A DNA stretch of 6,746 nucleotides from Bacillota bacterium (lineage in GTDB: Bacteria; Bacillota; Clostridia; Christensenellales; Aristaeellaceae): the NCBI GenBank assembly GCA_023443705.1, contig JAEZTD010000256.1, forward strand, positions 1 to 6,746, in the 5' to 3' direction. Each line of letters begins with the position of its first letter. Positions within the stretch are counted from its first letter, which is position 1. This document shows positions 1-5,827 of this stretch, one piece after another. The notes under the pieces were generated by a model that saw nothing but the letters and a program-made list of their open reading frames with translations, had not been told where the DNA came from and ran no database searches. A program made the position numbers and the translations under genes.

Positions 1-1
1 C

Positions 2-304
2 AAGGCGCAGGAGATTCTCGCCGAAAAGGGTGTGGATGCCCGCGTGGTTTCCATGCCGGCGATGGACCTGTTCGACGCCCAGAGCGACGAATACAAGGAG
101 CGCGTACTGCCCAAGGCTGTGCGGGCCCGCGTGGCCATCGAGGCCGCCAGCCCCATGAGCTGGTACAAGTACGTCGGGCTTGACGGAACGGTGATCGGCA
201 TGACCACCTTCGGCGCGTCCGCCCCCTACAAGGTGCTGTTCCCCCACTTCGGACTGACCGCCGAAAACGTTGTGGAAAAAGCGCTGGCCGTCGTCAAGAA
301 GTAA
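2..304 (+). CDS. tkt: Transketolase, C-terminal 100 residues (5' end outside window)
   Basis: This is the tail of a thiamine-diphosphate-dependent transketolase, which moves two-carbon ketol units between sugar phosphates in the non-oxidative pentose phosphate pathway in the cytosol. The reading frame is open from base 2, with no start codon required, and ends in TAA at 302-304. The visible part is the transketolase C-terminal domain. It shows the family's ARVVSMPAMDLFD stretch, then VLPKAVRARVAIEA, the WYKYVGLDG stretch, the TTFGASAPYKVLF segment that closes the fold, and a final helix ending in VVKK. The ThDP-binding and pyrimidine-binding domains lie upstream of the window. The in-frame GTG at 32 is an internal valine and not a start. 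The gene is probably the last of its transcript, because an intrinsic terminator follows 19 nt later. Family assignment is secure; which paralogue it is cannot be told from the tail. Confidence 0.93.
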   Translation, partial: KAQEILAEKGVDARVVSMPAMDLFDAQSDEYKERVLPKAVRARVAIEAASPMSWYKYVGLDGTVIGMTTFGASAPYKVLFPHFGLTAENVVEKALAVVKK

Positions 305-322
305 CCCCTTCGCAAAACGCAC

Positions 323-361
323 CGGGCTGCCCGTCATCCGACGCGGCAGCCCGTCCCTTTT
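323..361 (+). terminator. Rho-independent terminator after transketolase
   Basis: A 9-bp GC-rich stem (CGGGCTGCC at 323-331 with GGCAGCCCG at 345-353) is extended inward by CGTC/GACG with one bulged C. It is followed by TCCCTTTT (354-361). On the minus strand the same hairpin is followed, four bases later, by TTTT, so it may also stop the convergent gene. A second 7-bp hairpin (CCCGCCG 376-382 with CGGCGGG 389-395) lies between the two genes, but no T-run follows it on either strand. Confidence 0.88.
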
Positions 362-402
362 GTAGCCACCTTCGCCCCGCCGTCACCCCGGCGGGCGCAG
401 AA

Positions 403-1134
403 TCACCCCGCCGCGATGGCGCGCATGACCGCCCAGAAGCCCTCCACCGCGAGAACCGCCGGAAGCTCCTCCGGCGCGAGGTTCTCCCCGGGCAAGACCG
501 CCACCGCGGCGGGTTTACCCGATTCCTCTTCCACCGATACCTTCAGCCATACCGCCTCCCCCGCACCGTCCGCAATGTCCGCCAGCGCGCTGAAAAAGTC
601 CCCGAGGGCCGCGCAGGTTTCGCCTTCGGTGCCCTTCGCGGCCTCGCCCCAGCGCGCGAGGGTTGCCGCCGCGCCGCGGAGCAGCGCGGCGAACTGCGCC
701 GCGGTCAGCGACTGCTCCTCTGGCCCCGAAGCGGCCAGCCGCAACCCCTCCATCAGCGCCCGCGCCTCGATCCCGTCCTCCGCCCGCAACCTGACCGAGC
801 CGTCGGCCATGAGGCTGGACTCCATCGAGACAAGCGCGCCGTCCGCCATCAGCGAAACCTGCCCCGCCTCGCGGCCCGCGAGGCGGACGGTAATGCGCAT
901 CGCCGCGCCCTCCGCCCAGACTCCGCTCTCAATGGAAAGCGCCGTCATTTCGGACAGCTCGCGGAGCCACCGGTCAAAAGGCTGCGCCATGGCGCTCCCC
1001 GGATCGAGCGCGAACCGGAGCGTCGCATTTGTCTGCGCTCCGCCCGGCGACGCCACGACGGCCATCGGCGTCAGCATCCAGACCACGATGACGATCAGCG
1101 CGGCCACAAGGCCTGTCCACCCAAAACGGCGCAT
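403..1134 (-). CDS. Exported protein of unknown function with N-terminal signal peptide
   Basis: I do not recognise this 243-residue protein. The ATG at 1134 is chosen because a purine-rich Shine-Dalgarno site (GGGGAGAGGGG on the minus strand) sits just upstream and a signal peptide begins right there. The open frame continues to 1335, but the extra residues look like non-coding translation. The N-terminus has MRR, a hydrophobic core at about residues 8-28, then a small-residue region (AVVASPGGA) suited to signal peptidase I. There is no lipobox cysteine. The mature part starts with beta-like segments, including two near-copies of SLMADG (residues 94-99 and 107-112), as in a small beta-meander. 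It then becomes alanine-rich and helical, and ends with strand-like segments (residues 195-214). There is one cysteine, C174. The pattern resembles extracytoplasmic proteins of the copper-amine-oxidase-N or stalk-domain type in clostridia, but I cannot assign a family. It is convergent with transketolase and divergent from the next plus-strand unit, so it is probably monocistronic. Confidence 0.8.
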   Translation of the reverse strand: MRRFGWTGLVAALIVIVVWMLTPMAVVASPGGAQTNATLRFALDPGSAMAQPFDRWLRELSEMTALSIESGVWAEGAAMRITVRLAGREAGQVSLMADGALVSMESSLMADGSVRLRAEDGIEARALMEGLRLAASGPEEQSLTAAQFAALLRGAAATLARWGEAAKGTEGETCAALGDFFSALADIADGAGEAVWLKVSVEEESGKPAAVAVLPGENLAPEELPAVLAVEGFWAVMRAIAAG

Positions 1135-1611
1135 CTTGCCAACCCCTCTCCCCGATTGTTCACGGTTTAATATGCCGAAAAGCGCGGGGGCATGAGCCCG
1201 GCGAGGGAGAAAAACGCTCGGCAAATCTCTCAAAGTGACTGGGCGGGATGGGTAACATAAACGGTTGGATTCTATGTAACGGGCGAAAAAGCGCCGCAAC
1301 CCGTGATGAATTTCGGGGCTTCTGCCCATCGGCAAACGCGGTCAGTTGCGTGGACAAGGGCCTGGCCGGAGGGCACTCTCCGAAGCCGCGCACATCAAAG
1401 CGAAAGCGAACAGGCACGGCTGGTGACGATGGCGGAGACGCCGGCTTTGTACATGGCGGCGTTGGGCGCGCAGATCGACCGGAACCGCAAGGCATGGGAA
1501 AGAAGCCGCCAGACCGCCCAAGGGCCTCCATCGATGGAGCGCGTGAAGCTCGCCAAATCCGGTGGGCTTTTTCTCATTCTCCGGCAAGCTGTAAAGTGGG
1601 ACTCCATTGTC
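1135..1611. other. Long stretch without a convincing gene; possible gene remnant
   Basis: No intact gene with a ribosome binding site and plausible protein composition was found on either strand; the overlapping frames give arginine-, proline- and serine-rich shadow translations. The least random-looking part is plus-strand frame 1 from about 1393 to 1517, where codon third positions are mostly G or C and the translation includes TPALYMAALGAQIDRNRKAWE. The frame-2 reading just upstream (about 1346-1426) contains GRRALSEAAHIKAKANRHGW followed by a stop. This could be the frameshifted remnant of one small gene, but there is no clear start site and I recognise no family. The first 115 bases or so are the leader of the minus-strand exported-protein gene. 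An imperfect inverted repeat (GTAACATA 1252-1259 with TATGTAAC 1273-1280, one mismatch) is also present. Confidence 0.35.
1548..1572 (+). terminator. Possible weak intrinsic terminator
   Basis: GCTCGCC (1548-1554) can pair with GGTGGGC (1561-1567) through five Watson-Crick and two G-U pairs around a 6-nt loop, followed directly by TTTTT (1568-1572). The layout is that of a Rho-independent terminator pointing right. No intact gene ends just upstream, so it may belong to a decayed gene or a small RNA, or may be chance. Confidence 0.4.
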
Positions 1612-1640
1612 TTTACGCGACAAACGAGGCGTGTTACAAT
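1612..1640 (+). promoter_or_regulatory. Sigma-A-type promoter for the enzyme gene run
   Basis: The -35 box TTTACG (1612-1617, four of six matches to TTGACA) and -10 box TACAAT (1635-1640, five of six matches to TATAAT) are separated by exactly 17 bp. The predicted start is near 1647, leaving a leader of about 115 nt before the VOC gene. This is the best-spaced promoter in the window and the only good one before the gene run that begins at 1763. Confidence 0.65.
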
Positions 1641-1674
1641 ACCAGTGTTCTGGTCCTTCGGCCGGAGAACCGGC
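1641..1674 (+). promoter_or_regulatory. Dyad at the start site plus second leader hairpin
   Basis: Directly after the -10 box lies a perfect dyad, ACCAG (1641-1645), TGTT, CTGGT (1650-1654), which would cover the transcription start. A second hairpin, GCCGG (1661-1665), AGAA, CCGGC (1670-1674), follows. The first is well placed for an operator bound by a repressor; the second could only act in RNA. Another inverted pair, GTAAAG (1591-1596) and CTTTAC (1611-1616), overlaps the -35 box. No regulator can be assigned. Confidence 0.4.
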
Positions 1675-1762
1675 AGCCCCGGCAACGAATCCGCGTCCGA
1701 GAAACAAGCCCACGTCAGGAAGGCGCGATGCTGTACATTTTTCTAGATTCGGGAGGAAAGCC

Positions 1763-2154
1763 ATGAGCATTCTGTCAAACAGCGTCCACACCGGACTTTT
1801 TGTGCAGGACATCGGAGCGATGGTCGCCTTCTACCGGGATGTGCTGGGTTTTGAAACCGACTGGGACGGCGGCCCTTCGCCAGCTTCAAAGTGAAGGACG
1901 GCGGGCTTTTCATATTTGACCGGGTGCGCTTCTGCGAGGATATGGGCCAGCCCTGTCCGGCGCCCCGGGGCTACAACACGACCATGGAGATCGGCATCGG
2001 CGTCCCTTCCCCCGACGATGTGGACCGGGAATATGAAAGACTTTCCGCGCTGGGCGTTCAATCGCTGACGGGGGAACCCGTCACCCAGCCCTGGGGGCAG
2101 CGGAACTTCATCATCGCGGACCCGGAGGGCGATTACATCGAAATCGGCTCATAG
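1763..2154 (+). pseudogene. VOC (glyoxalase/dioxygenase fold) protein, broken by a 1-nt frameshift
   Basis: Two consecutive frames together make one vicinal-oxygen-chelate protein of about 130 residues, the usual single-subunit VOC length. The family includes glyoxalase I, ring-cleavage dioxygenases and fosfomycin or bleomycin resistance proteins. The start ATG at 1763 follows a good site, GGGAGGAAA. The first part reads MSILSNSVHTGLFV, then MVAFYRDVLGFETDW, the typical first beta-alpha-beta unit with a candidate metal ligand H9. After the two Gly codons ending at 1873 the frame is lost and TGA appears at 1892-1894. Moving to frame 1 from 1876 restores FASFKVKDGG and continues through a second module to PEGDYIEIGS, with the expected C-terminal glutamate (about residue 127). 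A single lost base in the C-run at 1873-1875 explains everything. It may be a true mutation or a sequence error. The downstream gene starts 13 nt after the stop. The specific substrate cannot be inferred. Confidence 0.88.
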
Positions 2155-2167
2155 GAAGGAAAGAAAA

Positions 2168-3070
2168 ATGCAAAAGTCCTACAAGATATACCAAGTGGAC
2201 GCATTCACAAAGGAAAAGCTGACAGGCAACCCCGCCGGCGTGGTGACGAACGCGGACGGCCTCACGGACGAGCAGATGCAGCGCATCGCGCGGGAATTCA
2301 ACAATTCGGAAACGGCCTTCATCCTGAGCCCTGAGGATGATTCTTATGACGTGCGCGTGCGCTTCTTCACGCCGGTGCGGGAAGTGCCCATCTGCGGCCA
2401 CGCCACCGTCGCCGCGCACTATGCCCGGGCGCTGGAGAAAGGCCTCGGGTCCACGCGAGTGCTGCAGAAAACCGGCGCGGGCATCCTCCCGGTGGACGTC
2501 GTCCGGGAAGAAAACGACTACAGGATCATTATGACCCAGGGGCGCATCGAAGTTCACGCACCGCTCCCGGACGCGGCGCAGGAGGCGCTGATTGCAGCGC
2601 TGGATCTATCGCGGCGGGCCCTTCTCAAGGACTTCCCCGTCGCAATCGCGTCCACAGGGCACTCAAAGGTCATGGTCGGCATACGGGATGTCGGCCTCTT
2701 GCACCGCCTTCGCCCCGACATGGGCGCCCTGGCGAGGCTGAGCGGTCAAATTGGCTGCAACGGCTATTACGTCTTTACGCTGAGCCCGGAAGCAAGCCCA
2801 ATGGTGCACGGACGAATGTTCGCCCCAGCCGTCGGGATCAACGAGGATCCCGTGACGGGCAACGCCAACGGCCCCCTTGGCGCGTACCTTGTGCACTATG
2901 CCCTGGTCCGGCACGACGGCGCTCTGCTCGAGTTTGACATCGTGCAAGGTGAGGTGATCGGTCGGGCAGGCACGATGACGGTTCGCGTCGCCATAGAGGA
3001 CAACCGGCCCGTGGATGTGAAGATTGCCGGAAACGCGGTCATCGCGTTTCAGTCGGAACTCTTGCTTTAG
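2168..3070 (+). CDS. PhzF/YddE-family isomerase
   Basis: This 300-residue protein has the full length and both halves of the PhzF fold, two similar diaminopimelate-epimerase-like domains. PhzF itself isomerises trans-2,3-dihydro-3-hydroxyanthranilate in phenazine synthesis, but most members, such as E. coli YddE, have no proven substrate. Signature parts are VDAFTKEKLTGNPAGVV near the N-terminus, FNNSETAF with the expected general acid/base glutamate (E48), the CGHAT loop (residues 76-80), and EDPVTGNANGPLGAYL (226-241) in the second half. The EDPVTGNANG version resembles YddE more than true PhzF. No other phenazine genes are visible, so phenazine synthesis is not implied. The start ATG at 2168 follows AGGAAGGA (2153-2160), which overlaps the stop codon of the VOC gene and points to co-transcription. 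It is cytosolic: no signal peptide or membrane segment is present. Confidence 0.93.
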   Translation: MQKSYKIYQVDAFTKEKLTGNPAGVVTNADGLTDEQMQRIAREFNNSETAFILSPEDDSYDVRVRFFTPVREVPICGHATVAAHYARALEKGLGSTRVLQKTGAGILPVDVVREENDYRIIMTQGRIEVHAPLPDAAQEALIAALDLSRRALLKDFPVAIASTGHSKVMVGIRDVGLLHRLRPDMGALARLSGQIGCNGYYVFTLSPEASPMVHGRMFAPAVGINEDPVTGNANGPLGAYLVHYALVRHDGALLEFDIVQGEVIGRAGTMTVRVAIEDNRPVDVKIAGNAVIAFQSELLL

Positions 3071-3106
3071 GACGTCGGTTAAATGTAACGCGCAGAAGGA
3101 GACATC

Positions 3107-3727
3107 ATGACGCACGAGGAAAGGTGGCTCGCATGGGCGGTGGAACTTCAGTCCATCGCCCAGTGCGCGCTGACATACTGCGACAACAATTTCGACATTG
3201 AACGGTTTCAGCGGATCCGCGAGATCTCCGTGGAGATCATGACGCACCAGACCGGTGTCCCGGCCGAGCAGGTTCGGGAGGTCTTCTGCGACGAGGCCGG
3301 CTACCAGACGCCCAAGCTGGACACCCGAGCGGCGGTTTTCGACGGTGAAAAAATCCTGCTGGTTCGCGAGGCCGACGGGCGCTGGGCGCTGCCAGGCGGA
3401 TGGGTGGACGTTCGTCTCTCCGTCGGCGAGAACACCGTCAAGGAGGTCTGGGAAGAGGCGGGTCTTCGCGTGACCGCCGACCGGATCATCGCGCTGCAGG
3501 ACCGGGACAGGCACAACGCGCCCGTCTACGCCCACAAGATCATCAAGGTCTTCGTGGAATGCACGTCGCTGGGCGGCGGCTTTCAAAAAAACAACGAGAC
3601 AACCGCCAGCGGCTATTTCTCCCCAGATGCCCTGCCGGAGCTGGCCACCCAAAAGACCACCGAGGCGCAGATACGCCTGTGCTTCGAAGCCCACAGATCC
3701 CCCGTCTGGCCGGCGCGGTTCGACTGA
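3107..3727 (+). CDS. NUDIX hydrolase with N-terminal helical domain (YjhB-like)
   Basis: This 206-residue protein should hydrolyse a nucleoside diphosphate linked to another moiety, using Mg2+ or Mn2+. Residues 1-60 form the helical N-terminal domain seen in this subgroup (WLAWAVELQSIAQCALTY, then FDIERFQRIREISVEIM). The NUDIX domain starts near residue 70 with TPKLDTRAAVFDGEKILLV, followed by GRWALPGGWVDV. The box at 98-120 reads GGW-VD-V-x-L-S-x-x-EN-x-VKEVWEEAGL, and the EVWEE glutamates that bind metal are intact. The generic box has a first glutamate and an arginine; here those places hold leucine and lysine. From memory the GGWxDVxLSxxENxVKEV form is typical of this subgroup, so I do not read it as damage. 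Preferred substrates, ADP-ribose for example, cannot be read from sequence. The ATG at 3107 has AAGGAG at 3096-3101. It lies 36 nt after the PhzF-family gene. Confidence 0.92.
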   Translation: MTHEERWLAWAVELQSIAQCALTYCDNNFDIERFQRIREISVEIMTHQTGVPAEQVREVFCDEAGYQTPKLDTRAAVFDGEKILLVREADGRWALPGGWVDVRLSVGENTVKEVWEEAGLRVTADRIIALQDRDRHNAPVYAHKIIKVFVECTSLGGGFQKNNETTASGYFSPDALPELATQKTTEAQIRLCFEAHRSPVWPARFD

Positions 3728-3769
3728 GCCACCCGCGGCCAAATCTGTACAGTTAGGGAAGGTGTCCGC

Positions 3770-4294
3770 GTGGAAGAATTTTACCTTGTGAAGTCGGACG
3801 AATCGCTGCTTGACGAAATCCGAGCCTACCGGGACGCTTTTGTGTCTGCGGGTGATCCGATGCACGGCACCGGGCCGCTGCGCCGCATGGAGAATCCCGC
3901 CGAATGGCTGCCATTCAACCGCGCGGCGGAGAACCCCGCCACCGTCCCGGCGGGCTTTGTGCCCTCGGATCAGTTCGCCTGGGTGCGCGCTTCCGACAGG
4001 AAGATCGTGGGCATGATACAACTGCGGCGGGAACTGAACGACCTGCTTCGGCAATCCGGCGGCCACATCGGCTATTCGGTGCGCCCCGACGAGCGGCGCA
4101 GGGGCTACGCCAAGCGGATGCTGGCCGATTGCCTTTCCGTCTGCCGGGGCTACAAACTGGAGCGGGTACTCGTCACCTGCCGGACGGACAACGAAGCCAG
4201 CCGGCGCACCATCCTCGCAAACGGCGGGGTGTACGAAAACACCGTTCGCTGCGATGACGGCGCGGCTTACGAGCGGTACTGGATCGCGCTGTGA
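3770..4294 (+). CDS. GNAT-family N-acetyltransferase
   Basis: The product, 174 residues, fits the GCN5-related acetyltransferase fold, which moves an acetyl group from acetyl-CoA to an amine on a small molecule or protein. After a variable N-terminal region, FAWVRASDRKIVGMIQLRREL (69-89) is the strand pair before the core. HIGYSVRPDERRRGYAKRML (99-118) is motif A, with the acyl-CoA pyrophosphate loop at R109-R110-R111-G112-Y113-A114. RVLVTCRTDNEASRRTILANGG (132-153) matches the following strand and the asparagine-containing helix typical of this fold. The C-terminal DGAAYERYWIAL is the closing strand. The arrangement resembles the COG3981-type predicted acetyltransferases. I take the GTG at 3770 as start: it follows GGGAAGG, and no suitable ATG lies near. 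The gene starts 42 nt after the NUDIX gene and stops 26 nt before the next one. The acceptor substrate is unknown. Confidence 0.92.
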   Translation: MEEFYLVKSDESLLDEIRAYRDAFVSAGDPMHGTGPLRRMENPAEWLPFNRAAENPATVPAGFVPSDQFAWVRASDRKIVGMIQLRRELNDLLRQSGGHIGYSVRPDERRRGYAKRMLADCLSVCRGYKLERVLVTCRTDNEASRRTILANGGVYENTVRCDDGAAYERYWIAL

Positions 4295-4320
4295 CGCGCT
4301 TACCGGAAGGAGGGCGAAAG

Positions 4321-5166
4321 ATGACCGAAAAACCATATGACGCCGACATCGAGGCCATTCTGGCGCGGCGGCACGACAACGGGGCGGACTTCTGGGCCAC
4401 CCCGGACGGTCGGCTTATGAAGGGCAGCCCTTTTACCACACTGGACTGCGCGGTGATGCTCCCCTGCCTCGGCATGCGCCTGAACGACCCCGTACTCCGG
4501 GACACCGCCGAATTGATCTTTTCCAAGCAGCGCGCAGACGGCCGCTTCAAGGTGTACCCGAACGGCTCGATCTACCCCTGTCAAACCATTAACGCAGCCC
4601 GCGCCCTCTGCCACCTGGGATACGCCGGGGATGCGCGGCTTCAGAAGACGTTCGATCATCTCCTCGAAATTCAGCATGAAGACGGCGGCTGGCGCTGCCA
4701 GAAGTTTTTCTTCGGGCGAGGGCCGGAGACGCTCTCCTCAAACCCCGGCCCGACGCTTTCAGCGCTGGACGCCCTCCGCTTCACGCCAGCCTTCAATCAA
4801 AGCGCGGCGCTGAACCGGGCGGTGGAGTTCCTTTTACGCCACTGGGAGACCCGCGCGCCCCTCGGCCCCTGCCATTACGGCATCGGCTCATTGTTCATGC
4901 AGGTGTCGTTCCCGTTCTTGACCTACAACCTCTTTCACTACGTGCACACGCTTTCCTTCTACGACGCCGCCAAGTGCGATCCACGCTTTCAGGAAGCGCT
5001 GCGGGCGCTTCAGGGAAAGCTCATAGGAGGGCAGGTCGTGGTGGAAAGGCCGAACGCAAAGCTCCAGAACCTTGTATGCTGCAAAAAGGGGCAGCCCTCC
5101 GCCCTTGCGACCAAGGCCTACCGGGAGATTCTTGAAAACATCGGGGAAGGCGGAGAAGCCTCGTGA
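4321..5166 (+). CDS. Alpha/alpha-toroid protein with squalene-cyclase/prenyltransferase-like repeats
   Basis: The 281-residue product resembles the repeat region shared by squalene/hopene cyclases and prenyltransferase beta subunits. QW-type repeats are visible: KQRADGRFKVYP (69-80) and IQHEDGGWRC (117-126), each preceded by a helix pair such as TINAARALCHLGY and followed by a helix-rich segment (NPGPTLSALDALRF). It is under half the length of a squalene-hopene cyclase, and I see no DXDD catalytic acid motif or cyclase active-site aspartates. A terpene cyclase role is therefore not supported, and the fold may serve binding or another reaction. It is cysteine-rich for its size, with nine cysteines including C253-C254 and CHYG at 184-187. 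The ATG at 4321 is preferred over the GTG at 4291 because AAGGAGG lies at 4307-4313 with 7-nt spacing. Its stop overlaps the start of the flavoprotein gene (GTGA). Function is unknown. Confidence 0.8.
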   Translation: MTEKPYDADIEAILARRHDNGADFWATPDGRLMKGSPFTTLDCAVMLPCLGMRLNDPVLRDTAELIFSKQRADGRFKVYPNGSIYPCQTINAARALCHLGYAGDARLQKTFDHLLEIQHEDGGWRCQKFFFGRGPETLSSNPGPTLSALDALRFTPAFNQSAALNRAVEFLLRHWETRAPLGPCHYGIGSLFMQVSFPFLTYNLFHYVHTLSFYDAAKCDPRFQEALRALQGKLIGGQVVVERPNAKLQNLVCCKKGQPSALATKAYREILENIGEGGEAS

Positions 5167-5717
5167 AGACGCTGATCCTGAACGGCTCCCCACGGCCGGA
5201 CGGCGACGTGGCCGCGCTGATCGCGGCGCTGAGAGGCTCGCTGTCCGGCGAGGTCATGGAACTCGCCCCGGAGGGCATCTCCGGCTGCACCGACTGCCGC
5301 TGCTGTTGGCAGCAAGTGGGTTGCGCCATCAAAGACGGCATGCAGGCGGCATACCCCTTCTACGAAGCCTGTGACAATCTCATCCTCGCGTCGCCGGTCT
5401 GGTTCTCGACCTTGAGCGGCCCGCTTCTGAACCTTGCGGGTCGGCTGGGGCAGCCCTACTTCGCCGCGCGCAGATTCCGGGGTGAAAGCCCTGCCATCCG
5501 GCCGAAGCGCGGCGCGATCCTGCTGGCTGCGGGCAATGAAAAGGGCGGCGCGGAGGGCGCGGCGCAAACCGCCCGCTTCATCCTGAAGTGCCTCGGCGCA
5601 ACGGAGGTCGCCCGTGCCTTCTCCCTCATGACGGACGAACGCCCGGCGGCATCGGACGAGGAGGCGCTCCAAAGCGCGCGGGCCGTGGGATTTTGCCTGT
5701 CCGCGCCCCCGGCCTGA
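5163..5717 (+). CDS. Flavodoxin-fold FMN reductase with iron-sulfur flavoprotein-type cysteine motif
   Basis: This 184-residue protein belongs to the NADPH-dependent FMN reductase / iron-sulfur flavoprotein group. The N-terminal MKTLILNGSPRPDGD is the FMN phosphate-binding strand and loop. The segment GCTDCRCCWQQVGC contains C42, C45, C48 and C54 spaced CX2CX2CX5C, which fits the compact CX2CX2CX4-7C pattern that holds a 4Fe-4S cluster in Isf proteins; C47 is extra. The next segment, ILASPVWFSTLSGPLLNLAGRLG (74-96), matches the isoalloxazine-binding loop and the following helix. The protein could carry out NAD(P)H-driven electron transfer or reduction of quinones or nitro compounds. Related flavoproteins with the same cysteine spacing may not all carry a cluster. 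The GTG start at 5163 overlaps the preceding stop as GTGA and has GGAG at 5152-5155, so translation is coupled to the toroid protein. It is the last gene of the run. Confidence 0.88.
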   Translation: MKTLILNGSPRPDGDVAALIAALRGSLSGEVMELAPEGISGCTDCRCCWQQVGCAIKDGMQAAYPFYEACDNLILASPVWFSTLSGPLLNLAGRLGQPYFAARRFRGESPAIRPKRGAILLAAGNEKGGAEGAAQTARFILKCLGATEVARAFSLMTDERPAASDEEALQSARAVGFCLSAPPA

Positions 5718-5767
5718 TCGCAACCGGAAATTGCCCAAAACCTGCTCGAAGGGTGGACACATCCGTC

Positions 5768-5790
5768 TTTTACAACCACAGGTTGCAAAA
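5768..5790. promoter_or_regulatory. Near-perfect 10-bp inverted repeat, probable operator
   Basis: TTTTACAACC (5768-5777) and GGTTGCAAAA (5781-5790) form an inverted repeat with nine of ten matching pairs around a 3-nt spacer. A-rich sequence rather than a T-run follows on the plus strand, and the T-run on the minus strand is on the wrong side, so a terminator is unlikely. It lies 68 nt before the regulator gene, consistent with a dimeric regulator's binding site, either for the XRE protein itself or for another protein. Confidence 0.45.
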
Positions 5791-5827
5791 ACTCTTCCAA
5801 GGGTTGGTGGCGCGGCGGGCGGCGTTT

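Noticed and set aside
416..1195. Long 259-codon open frame on the plus strand
   Set aside because: It is antisense to the exported-protein gene, has a Ser/Ala/Arg/Pro-rich composition with no fold signature, and lacks a clear ribosome binding site. GC-rich coding DNA commonly opens the opposite strand.
1150..1310. Promoter for the minus-strand exported protein
   Set aside because: TAGAAT and TATTAA-like -10 candidates can be found on the minus strand, but none has a good -35 box at 16-18 bp, so none is listed as a feature.
1135..1335. N-terminal extension of the exported protein to 310 residues
   Set aside because: The added 67 residues precede a complete signal peptide that has its own Shine-Dalgarno site, so the internal ATG at 1134 is the better start.
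1248..1766. 172-codon plus-strand frame across the long gap, and the overlapping 147-codon frame from 1303
   Set aside because: There is no ribosome binding site and composition is low-quality. Both run through a terminator-like hairpin and the promoter at 1612-1640. Only a short section of the second frame looks even weakly coding, so I noted it as a possible remnant.
1868..1880. Programmed -1 frameshift in the VOC gene
   Set aside because: No X XXY YYZ slippery heptamer or obvious downstream pseudoknot was seen, and VOC proteins are not known for it. A simple deletion in a C-run explains the data.
2168..3070. Phenazine biosynthesis locus
   Set aside because: No phzA/B, phzD, phzE or phzG-like partner is visible, and the protein resembles YddE, a family member without proven phenazine function.
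3204..3466. NUDIX enzyme inactivated by loss of the first box glutamate
   Set aside because: The leucine in that place is, from memory, normal for this YjhB-like subgroup, which has ENxVKEVxEE; the metal-binding glutamates of EVWEE are present.
2663..4336. 557-codon open frame on the minus strand
   Set aside because: It lies opposite the PhzF, NUDIX and GNAT genes, all of which have family motifs and ribosome binding sites. Its translation has no recognisable domain.
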